IMG/VR virus record: IMGVR_UViG_3300035698_004199
Span: 1 to 64,000 of that record
Length of the DNA: 64,000 nt
Strand: one strand, 5' to 3'
DNA from: a virus
Shown: positions 42,648 to 54,600 of the stretch, in pieces
How positions within the stretch are numbered: the stretch's first letter is position 1
Layout of the letters: each line of letters opens with the position of its first letter
Made by a program: the position numbers and the translations under genes
Notes under the pieces: model-generated
The model's database searches: none
What the model saw: the letters and a program-made list of their open reading frames with translations, nothing else
What the model was told of the DNA's origin: nothing

Positions 42648-45600
42648 ATGGGCTTTGATTTTCCAGGATATGTGCTCCGCAGTATTAATATTGCTTCCAG
42701 TAATGCAACTGATTCTGGGGAGCCTGATACAGGAGTGGTGAGAGATCCTCGTCCTGTGCCACCCTCTTACACTTTAGATTCAAAAAGTGTACCCCCTTTA
42801 GGAGCACCTCCTGCTTTCGTTGATCCTTTTGCAGATCAATATAGAGCTGCAGTGTTGGATGCTCCCGGTACAACCCCGCAAGAATATCTTGTATGGGCAC
42901 AGAATACAGGAAGCTTAGCTCTGATAGAGGATCCTGATTGGTGGCTTGAATGTGGCACAGGAAAGTTTTCGGAGGGCACACTTACAGTCATTGATGCCTT
43001 AGCACAACCGGAAGACCCCGCTATTGAGGACGGTGCTGATAGAGTTATTGTATCTGATGATGGCAATAGGTCCCTGGGTAGAATTACACATCTTGTAGTT
43101 GCTCGGGGGGATGTGGCTTATGATGATGGGGGGTGGGTAAACCAGAACATTCCTTCATTTGGGCGAAAGGGGGGTGAGCCCTATCTTGTGTTGGATATAG
43201 CAATTGAGGACCAGAACCCCGTGTCAGGTGTTGTAGCTTTAACAGATGCACAATTAACATCTTTGGGCGGAGGCCTTTCTCATTTGCGTGGTGACAGGAT
43301 TATTACAGTTCGGTATACAATAGCGTCTATAAGATTCTGGTGGACCCGAAATGATCGTTATGAAACACGCTTTGGCTGGAATCAAAGTACCAGACGATGG
43401 GAGCCTTACAAGGGATCTACTGTAAAGAATCTGGGCACTATTTTATTTGACCAGACATACCAGCTAGAGCCTAAGATCCGAAACTTACCTTGGGGGGCTT
43501 ACCTGCCAGGAGACTCCCTAGTACCCGATTCTTATTCAATGGTACGTGTGGGAACAACCCCCGGTGCAGGCAGCACTCCATTAGACAACATACAGGTACG
43601 TTTGGATTCAGAGATCGCGGACTTTGATTTTTCATCGCACACAACTCTTAATGGGGTGTTAGGCCAAACAACAGGCATCCTCAAGCTGAGCCCAACTTTT
43701 GTAAAACTAAATGCAGGCAGTTCTATATGGTATGCCCCCAAGTCATTTACACAGAAGGCAGATGGGATAGTTGGCGGCATGCGCTTAGCAGATGCAAGTC
43801 CGCTTTACATAGCACCTATTCCGGGGCCTACAGACAGGCCAATTATTCAATTTGGAAACAGAGCGCCCTTGACAGTAATCCTTATGGATACCGATGCCTT
43901 AGTAACTTTAGCAGCCCCTGCCTCAGGAACAGTTTTGGTTTCTTTGTCCACAGGCCGTCTACGTTTCTGCCCTACAGATTTAGATGTGGCAGTTCCCACG
44001 TCAACACTTTTCAGTAAACATTATTTAGGTGAACAGGTGTTCTATAATGGGGTGTCTTTGAATCAAGAGCCCCAGCCAACAAAACTACCTGCATACTTAT
44101 TGAATAGTATGGGTGGTCAAGGCACTGCTTCCATAGATACTATTCTTTATATCCCAGATGCTGTGGGTTTGCCACTAGATCTTGCTCAAGACAGAAAAGG
44201 TCTGGGCATATCAGGCATTATAGACGCCCCTGATGGCACCGGAGCCTTACCGGCACGGGAAGGTGTGGATGCGTGTATAAGGCCCGGAGGGGATACTGTA
44301 GGGGCTTTGGCAACGGGACGTGTAAGGCAGATCCCTGATGATGTGGGGGACACCATCTTATTCTCACGTGCGGGTGCCATAGAGACAATTCAAGAAGTAG
44401 ACTTAGCTAGTGACATTGCTACTGTTATAGGAAAACGTAAGAGCCCTGCAAAGGGTACTGCCATAGTGGCCAGAGAAAAAAGTACTTATGGTTCGGCTGT
44501 GCTTCTAAGTAAAAAAGACAGGCAACAGATTGGGGATGAGTCTGTTTATTTCGTACAGGCAACACTAACCCCAGCGGTCTATACAGAAGAAGCAAAAATC
44601 TATTCACGGAACAGAGATATTTTCCGTTTTGATGGTACTGAAACCATTTACTTTGCGATTGATGGGGATGCGTTTACATGGAACCCTGCAGCACTTTTGA
44701 TAGCACTCCCAAGCCAGGATTATTACACTGCTGAAGAGGTTGCACTATCTATTCAAAACGATACAACACCACCACTACCAGCAAGCTCTTGTGTAGCTCA
44801 AAGTGGCAGGATTGTTTTGATAGGTGCTGCTGATGTTGAAATAGGTTTTGGTACAAACCAGATGAAGGATTTATCTGGTTGTGCGGTTTTGGGATTTCTT
44901 CCAGGTTGGCAGGCCCATGTAGGATCTGGTAACTGGCTTCCCGATTCGGGGGCTGCTGTAGGTTTGTATAGAAGCCCCTTAAATGTGAATAGGGAAAACA
45001 GCACTCCAGATTATGCAGCAACAGCAAGAATAGAGGATCTGTTGTTGGATAGTGACATTCAAGCTAACCCCTATTATTTCCTAAGTCAAAAGCCTTTGCA
45101 AGATATTGCTGGGTTTGATGAGAACATCTTTTTTGCATTGCAGGCTATCGTGACGGATGGGGATACTACAACCATCATTAATAGGCCCTTGCAGCACTTT
45201 GAAGATATTGTACATCGGTTTGGGCAAGGTAAGTTTGATTGGATTGCGGGACAAGCAGTTGCAGAAGCACTAGACAAGACAACTACAACATTGAACTTCG
45301 GCGTGCCGAGTTTAGTAGAGGAGTCTTTTCTGGGTGTTTCAAGTATTGCTGCGGGTCTCTATATATCATCAGATGGTGGTGCTTTTAGTTTCCAAGATCC
45401 GGATAGTGATTTTATAATGCCCAACTCAGGGCTTTCAGGTACCGCTACTTTAATAGAAAGATTTGGACAACTGCTTGGGTCCGGTGCCCAGGGGTTTGTC
45501 GCAGAAGGTCTTAACACCCTACTAGATGCCACTGCTCATTTTCAGTCAGGTGCTCATTTTCAACAAACGCTGAAAGAGGGCTGTAGGGTGAAAATCCTCT

Positions 45601-48600
45601 CAGGAGACAATGCTGGATCTTACCTGGTGACTGCTATTCTATCTGAGACTACATTAACAGTGGACATCCCGTTCCAAACCAGTAACTTCTTACCCCTTCA
45701 GTGGGAGATTTATGAGGGCTACCCGGACAGTGCATATGACCCTGCTTTGATTGCGGACGTTTCTTTTAAGGAGTTCAATCATATTCAAGATGAACCCTTT
45801 AAGATTCGGATGCTTCAAGATACAGGGATTGTACCAGTATCCGTATCAGCTCAGTCGGCAGATCGTTTGATAGCAGATGTAACTGAAGCACAAAACAGAC
45901 CTGTAGGGCTACGTTTTGGTTTAGTAGCACCCACAGCGGCAGTAACAGCCACTTTGAGTTACTTAACCAAGGTAAAGCTGGGATTGCTTGCAAACGGGAC
46001 ACTAATTGTACCAGACACCAGTTCTCTGCGTTTTGCAGGCGGCTTCTTCTCTATTCAGATAGGAACACAGAACTTTGTGCCTGTTGGGGTGACTTCTTTT
46101 AGTTCTAACCCTGTAACTGTCGAATACTTGACACAAGACGACCCTTCAGCGGCTTCTTTCACCCCAAAGGGCAGTTTGAAGTTCAGTTCAACGCTTCTCA
46201 GCACACAAGCAGCTTCCCAGGTCTATTATGTGGAGGATTTCCTTGATCCTGCATTATTGGCAGCTAACACAGCAGAATACAGAGATAACGGGCAGATAAA
46301 CCTATCTTCTGCTGATATAGCTCTGTTTGCAGGGACTAAACTGTATTTTGTGCAGCAAATGGTAACTGAAGGCAAAAAAGACGTTGCGATCAGCCCTATG
46401 CTCGGAGCTTTTTCCTTTAATGGTCCTGTACCCAAGAATTCTGTCATTGAAGCAGAATATTGGCGGGCAGACATGGAAGGCCGCAAAACAGGTGACATGG
46501 TTACAGAGACATTACCTGTATTTATCAGAAGAGAGGTTACAACCCTTGACTCACCCCGTGTTTACAAGTTTAACACTATTGGCTACAATATAGACCAAAG
46601 AATCATACCTTCTGTTTGGATCGGGGCTACACTTCAAAACTTTGGGTCGGAAGATTGTGTTGTAGACTATCCAGCATCTTGGAATGGGTCTGGGCGTATT
46701 ACTTTTCTTAAAACTGTGGATGCTACTGTAGTCCAGGTAAACTATGCGGTGTTTGAAGCACAAGGTGGAGAGCGTGCTTTTGAAGCCAGCCAGAAGAACA
46801 TATACCGCCCCCCATTCTTTATCAAAGCTAATCAGAGTCAGTTTGGTCTTCGCGGAGACCGGACTGGTGAGTTCCAGGTAGGACAGATGCTTCGATTCGG
46901 GGAGGACTGCTTTTACATAAAGAGTTTGTTGTATTATCCTGCAACTGCTACCGGAGGGGACATAACTGCTGTAGGTATCTACCCCCCTACAATAACAGAA
47001 GAGGGCAGTAGGTCCCCAGGTAATGACGTGCTGGCACTTATTACAGATAGGCCTGTCACTCCCATTATTGATCCAGATGGCACTAGTCCGATAGCAACAA
47101 CAGCAGCTACAGGGTTCTTTTCAACTATAGATTTAGACACCTTTCCTTTTGAATCTGTTTCCAGGGGACAGAAAGTTATTGTGTTCCAAGGGAACCTTCT
47201 GTCTTTTGCGGTAGCAGGACATCTATTAGAATTAGGTGGGTGCCCTTATACGATAGCAAGTGCTGAGTTGACCACTGATGGTGCTAAAACAAAGGTGACA
47301 GTTACAGGCGGCTTCCTCAAGGGTTTTGCTGTTGGGGACAACCCAACAGTATTGATGTCCTATAGACCTGTATACCCACCTGAGACACGTGACTTTTTGG
47401 GTGTAGGCCCAGTATTGGATTCTGAACCTGTAGAGGTTGTGCTTTTCGGTGAGACAGATGTTACAGGCACAGCGTTGCCTGGACGTACCTTGATCCCTGA
47501 AGTAGAGTACAAGCTGGATTATGACTCGGGAGTTGTGCAGTTATTAGCACCTGTTCAAGAGCCTTTTGATGTAGATCAGAAGTTGTTGCTGTCTTTTACA
47601 AGGTTACGCAGTCTGCAGCCTTATATGCAAAATCAAGTGTTAGTGACCCCTCGTTATTGGGCAGACTTTTATTATGCAAAAGCACCTGATGTTGAAAATG
47701 GTATTTTGGGGGGATCCTTAGTTGGCACCTATACATATTATTCCCCGGACTCCTTCTATTTTAGGGCTGTCAAACTAACTCAGTATATGGGAGAGGTTGC
47801 ACAGGATGCAATCAAAGAGATTCAGTCTAAGCAAGTTGCTGGTGGTGCATCTCTAATTTCAGCTGGTGGTACAGCAAACTGGGAACAGGGGCGTATGGGC
47901 CTAAGGGCAGTAGGTAAGAATCTTTTAGATATTGATAGGGCGGCAAGGTCTTTCCTTGAGTTCTACAATCAATCTGTGGAATCCTTTGAGCAGATTCTTG
48001 AAACCATTTCAGGCGGCTTTATAGGTGATACAGATGGCAAGTTCCGTTTTTGGATAGGACACGATAGAGAGTATCCAACACCTGGATATGATGATGCTAT
48101 CGCAGGGATTCTACAACACCGTTTAGTGTGGAATGATGTTTTTAATGCCGATTTAGAAGATCCTATTTTCTGTCAAACAGGTGATTGGCTTGTTAAACCC
48201 AAGTCCGCAGATATCACAGATGCTCAAATTTCTGGAGTGTTCATACCAGTTGACCAGCTGGAAACTCTAAAAACACAACAAAGAGGTTTGATCTGGAATG
48301 ATATTGATGACACGGTACTTACTCAAATGGGGAAACCTGTAATTAAGCGGCTGCCCTATGGTCTGTATATAGCACTTAAAGCCAAGGGTGTTTATAAACA
48401 AATGGGTGAAAGCCACGATTTGTCAAGGCTTTTCCCCACTCAATCAGAAGCCTTCTTGCGGCTATACCCCGGAGCGGGGGCTGATATAGATACGGGCACA
48501 AACACAGGGACTTATACATATGGTCGGGTGGTTGACAATGCTTGGGCAAAGACTACTAATCAGCAGATAGGTCAGCTCGGCAATCCTGTCTTGGGGGACA

Positions 48601-51600
48601 TCACAACCGTTAAGTCTGCTGAAATGAAGCAGCGGCGAGCAAGAGCGCGTGTGTGGGGTTACTTCCCTAATGGTATTCCTGCGGGGATCTTCTCCAGCCC
48701 TGTGACAGCACCATGTGTGGTTGCAACACCTCTATTATTAAGAGACTTGCCTATAGACCCAGAGACAGGTTATCCAGACGCTACATTCTTTTTATCAGAA
48801 GGTGGTGACCTTGCGGATCTGGTAGCAGGGGATCCTGAGCTAGCGGTCCCTGGGTTTGCAGTAGGAGACCAGATTAGTTGGGGTAAACCAAGCGGTACGA
48901 TTGTAGGTGCTGTTTCTCCAGTTGCAGCTACTTTTTGGGGCCTTCCGAGTTATTTAGGGGTGTTTGTAAAAGCCATTCTAGACGGATGCGTTTTAACTTT
49001 TGAGGACAGTGACGGTAATGCGATAACAACACCTGAGAACTTATTAATGGGGGTGGTTCCCGCACATGATTATCCTCTGGAAGAAGGTGACTCTGTATTT
49101 GTGATACCTTCTATGGGATCAGCAGGGCTTTCGTCAACCACTTTGGCAGCTAACCCTACCTTTGAAGATCTTTCTGCGATGGCAGCACAGCTAGACTCAT
49201 TCAGATCTGGTTTTGATCTTAATGTGAAAGAGGATGGCCGCTTACTTGATATGACATTCCCATCAAGATACGATCCTTTTCCTTTTGCGATCAAAGAATT
49301 TATGGGCCAAAACCCACCGGCACCTATGTCAGCACTTGAAGGGCTTGTTGAGTTCCGCAACGATGACCAGAACCCATTATTGATACCTGCATTGATAGGT
49401 GCTTGGACAAATGACTCAGGGGACTATACAGTTCCTTATTTAAGAACAGGGAACACTGAGATAGAACGTTTTGGTGAGATTATGCTTGGGGTGTCAGAAG
49501 CCTTCAATGCACAATCAGTTGGTCCAGCACCCATTCTTGCAGTTTATCCCGATGAGATCTTAGCTGAAGATGGCGTAGTGCTTGCTTCTACAGTAGTACC
49601 TTCTGTAACAACTGATCCTGCAGCATTGTTGACAGCAGTAGACATGCTTCCGGTCCCTGATCTGGGGGTGGGTCCGATACGTTCTTATGACATGCTTCTT
49701 GTTCAGACGCCTCTATCAGGAACTTCCAAGTTTACTGAGGAGCCTGCTGGCACAGAGACTCTTGGACCCCATGGTATTTTATCTGTAGGTTCTGTAGAAG
49801 AACTTTCCCCTACAGAATGGAAAGTTGAACCGCCCCGGTTTGTAACAGCCACTAATATTAGTAGTGCTGATGCCATTAGATATAAGCTTGATAACGCCAT
49901 GGTTTTTGTAGACGGTATATACCCTCCTGACCCACAAGTAGTGCCACCACCCGGTGTGGTTATATCTGAGGGTGCTGGTTTTGGGGGTACCATATTAGAC
50001 TTTATTTCTATTACAGGCCCCTCTATAACCCTAAATGATGGTTCTTTATTCGATGTTGGTGGCCTAAATACTTTAATTGCTAATGGCGTGCCTATCACAA
50101 TTAGAATGTTCTGTAGGCCAGACCCCAACATTCTTTATGGGCCTCCTGGAGGAGTGCCAGATCCACCACCTAAGGTCGGCGGAGAAGAAGTTTTTAGGCT
50201 ACGTATCACAGGGACTACGGTTGAAACCTGGACGTACCAAGGCTTATATAATACTGTTGTTGTAGGTCCACCATGTGTGTTTCGGGCTACCCATCAGTTG
50301 TTCATCCCTGCTTTTGGGTTACTTCCTTGGGGGCCTGGTGTTGGGGCCAAAAATGAATGGTTCCTGCCTTATTCGTCAGTGGGTGCAGACCACACTATGC
50401 TTTATGGCTTAGAGTTTGCTTTTGATATTGATGCTACTGCAACAGAATCAAATAGTGCTTGGATTGATGATGACCGTTTGACTTTCCATGAAGTCTGTGA
50501 TTTGAGCTGGGCTCAAGCACGCGGAACAGTTCATAGTCTCCCTCCGAATTTAAGTCTGGAGACCCAGCTAACTGTTACGGAAGTAGAAGCAGGTAGAGAA
50601 GGTGTGACTACTTACTGGTCATCAATCAATGAAGGCATAAACGGTTACAGCGGGGCTGCTCCAATACCTTTGACTTTCATACCAGCAGCCCCCGGCGGCC
50701 CTGTAGGTGTGTTTACTCCTGTAGCTGGTGTTGTCCTAGAGCATGGTGACCTCAAGGCGGCTGCCTTTGAGGGGTACGACAACATGCCTTTGGCAGCAAC
50801 AGATGTTATTTTCTCAGGTGTACCTTCTTGTGATTATCCTACTGGGGGATCTGATAAAATTTGTGAAGGCTACGGGTTTACAGGTAGTCAGTACAACGCT
50901 TTATTAAGTACTTCGGACACTGAAAGCCTAGACAATAGACTGGCATATCCTGTTATTGCCTTAGGTGCAGGTGCAGTAAGTAGTATTGTAAAAGGTGACG
51001 TTCTTGCAATCACAGCTTCTAATGATTCAGATCATATAGCTACAGTACACGCAGGCACATATCTTGTCAGGCATGCTGTAGAAGCCACTCCAGCTACGGA
51101 TTTTTACAGGGAAGTCAGCCCACAAGCTACATTGGGACAAACTTCGGATTGGGTAAAAACGACATTCCCCGAAGTGGTAAGCTATGATCCTATCACAGAT
51201 ATAATGATAATCTCACATTTAGCACCTGCACCACAGGGGCCCTTAGTTGGAACTGTCAACTCAGGCTTTATGCCTGATACTGCGGGTGTTTCACGTCTTT
51301 ACTTTCTCAGGTCAATTCCAGACTTGAATTCTGCTGATGCAGCTACTTACCGGCGATCTATTTTAAGTGCTGAATACACAGCTATTTCAGAAGTGAGTGG
51401 CCAAGGCGTTTTCACACTAACAGACTATCAGTATGCAGATGGGACAGCGCTACCTACTACAGCAGACTTCGCTGCTTTGATAGCTGCTGGGGTGTCTGTG
51501 TCAGGGATGTCATACCTAGCAGTACAGGTTGGCGGCGATGTATATGGGCTTCCTAATAATAATTGTGTTGGCTACGATCACCCTGTTTCACCAGGCTTGG

Positions 51601-54600
51601 ATGAAACAGTGTATGGTTTTAGAAGATTGACGTTAGCACCGCAGATAGGACTGTCTACAGCAACAGCTTTGGTTTTTAGTGTGGGTGGTGCTTTTGATGG
51701 TGCCATAGCAAGAGTGGCTGCCCCGGATGTTATCATCCCAATGGCTGCTACCCCAGCTTCTGCTTATCAGTTTGTAACAGATGAGGACACTGAAGTTTAT
51801 CACTGGGTTACAAATACCTTAGACACTATAAACGTAACTCCTGATCTTTGGCGTACTTTGAACATCCCATCAGGATCTTACGGTGCTACAGTAATTTATA
51901 CTCCAGGTGTTTTTGAAGGGCCGTCATGTTTGCTTCCTGGAACACAATCAAGTCTATTGGGCCCTAGCGATATTGAATTCTTAATGGTAGCTGGCGGCGG
52001 TGGTGGTGGTGGTCGTTTAGCCGGTGGTGGCGGAGCTGGTGGTGTTCTAACAGGAAGATATGAAGTGGCACCTAGTGCATCCTATCCTATTGTAATTGGT
52101 GCTGGTGGTGCAGGTGGTGTGTCAAAGTGGAATGCTGTTCCTCTCTCAGATAAAATGGGGCATACAGGCGGTAATTCAACTGCCTTTGGTTTGACTGCTT
52201 TTGGTGGTGGTGGTGGTGCTGAGAGTCTAACTCCGGCAAACCGCGATGGCCTTGCTGGCGGCTCAGGTGGTGGCTCAGCCAACTTTGGACTTGTTGGTGT
52301 TGGTGTGGTGGGTCAAGGCTACGATGGGGGCGGCGGCGTCGTTAACTATGGTGGTGGCGGTGGTGGTGCTAGTGAAGTTGGTGGTGATTCGGGAGCAGTC
52401 TGGCATACCGCCGGAGCTGGTGGGGATGGCATAGAATCATCTATATCAGGCACTGCCACTTATTATGCAGGTGGTGGCGGTGGTGGTGTGTATGAGGGTG
52501 CTGGTAGACTTGTAGGATCCGGTGGTGCAGGTGGTGGTGGTGCAGGTGGTGAACACTATACACTCGCCACAAAAGATGCGGCGTCTGGAACAGCCAACAC
52601 AGGCGGCGGCGGTGGTGGTGCAGGGTATAACAACCCTTTTCAAGCTAGTGAGAATAATGAAGTTGGTGGTGCTGGTGGTTCGGGAATTGTTATAGTCCGC
52701 TATCTGGGTGTCCCGCGTGCAACTGGTGGCCTTATCGTAACTGCTGGTGGCTATACTACACATACTTTTCTAGCGAATGGTACTTTTGCTGTAGATCCCA
52801 TTGCTGCTGCAGTGGAAAATGGTTTTTGGGCACAGTCTGGTGTTTTCCTAGAGCCTTCATATCCAAGGACGCCTCTGAATCTAACCCCAGCAGTCAGTCA
52901 TGAAAGAGTGGTAGACGCAGACCATGACCTTACAGACCCTACAGGGGTTTCAGACTTAGAACGTGAGACAGGAATGCGAGACAGTGACACTTACAGAGTG
53001 AGCGGCTCCGTAGCTGATGTGCCTGAAGAAGCACAGTTCTCTGTAAGGCGCATTCGTCGGTTCCATGATGTTGGGCTGCCAAGTGATAACTTAATGCCCC
53101 TAAGGTACGCCTATGAAATCCGAAGAGGTATTATCACAGATCTGACAGTACTACCTAGTTCTGGGAATAAAATAGAAGCCAGAAGTTTCACCATGAACTG
53201 GGAGGCTATTAAACCAGCCTTGGCCCCCAAAGCCAATGATGTTTGGAATGATGGCATCACTTATCAAGGCACTAATTTAGGAGACTTCTTAGATGTTGAT
53301 GTAAATGTCCACCCTGGAGATCTTTTCCGGTTGCTGGACTCTAATGGCAACTGTTTGGAAGAAGTTCCTATCCAGGCAGTAGCAGGCCGTGATACTTTAA
53401 TTCTAGCAGCCCCGGGTCTCCAGTGGTATAACACAGCCTTGGGAGACATCCGTTTTGAAATCTGGTTGCGTAGAGCCCCAGTGCCACATGAACAGTCTAA
53501 TGAGCAGCTTCTATCCTTAGTAATGGATAGAGAAGTGCTCCGCACAGATGCAACTTGGGGTGCTGCCACAGAAAGTGGGGGTTATGCTTCAGTAGTTAAT
53601 CAACTCTCAGACGACACGCTTACAGAATCTTTTGCTGTTTCGGGTGTTAGGGTGGGCGATATTGTTATTGTAGATCCCATAGGAGATATCCCACAAGATA
53701 TAGCAGGCTTGCCTACTGCTTTGGAACACAGTTCCAGACCTTTGGGGGATGATGCTGTAGTGGAAAGAAACGTTGCGGGGGTTTATGTTGCGGGTGGCCC
53801 AAGTTCTCTTGATGACAACAGAGGCTTCTATAGAGTAACAGGACTTAATGATGCTGCTCCCACACCTTATATAGAGGTTGATCCTGTAAACACTTATGCA
53901 GGTGACACAACCTCGCCCGTAGTTTTTGCTCAAACAGATCCAGATCGTGCTTATGCTGTTTACCCAACTATTCATGGTTCCGCTCTTACTACAGGTGAGG
54001 AAGGACAGATGGACCTAAGGCCTACAGAAGCCCGCAACCCTGCAGACGGCAGTTTTAAGACCAACTCCTTAGGTGTAAGTGTTAAGTCCATTGGACCTTT
54101 TTCCTATAAGGTTTATAGGCCTTCTGCGGTATTCTCAGATGAGACTATTGATCTTATTTTGATGACTCGGGAACGCACACTATCTCTTATAGACTTGATT
54201 CGGAATACAGAACGGAACAAGAGCGGCAGCTACTTTGTTTTCCAGCGGGATACCCATCTTTATGAACTGGGTGATTCAACAAATCCAGATGTGGGTTTGG
54301 GTTTTGCTTCAAATGCTTTCCTGAGAAGCATAGTAGGCAGGGTAGACATTATGCCCTATGCAAATACATCAAGCTGCTTGTCCTTATTGGATCGTCGTTT
54401 TTGGATTCTGGACACACAATTAGATTCTCTTACTTTTGATTCAGGTTTGAAAATGAAACGCTTGGGGCCAGGTGAAACTCCTTATACAGAGTACAGCACT
54501 GCAATTGGTGGTGTGGTTAGACCGGTGCTGCCTGATTTAGTAGACGAAGTTCTTGATCAGACAGAAAGACTTCGTGCGGTAAGATATGTATGGCTAGCCT

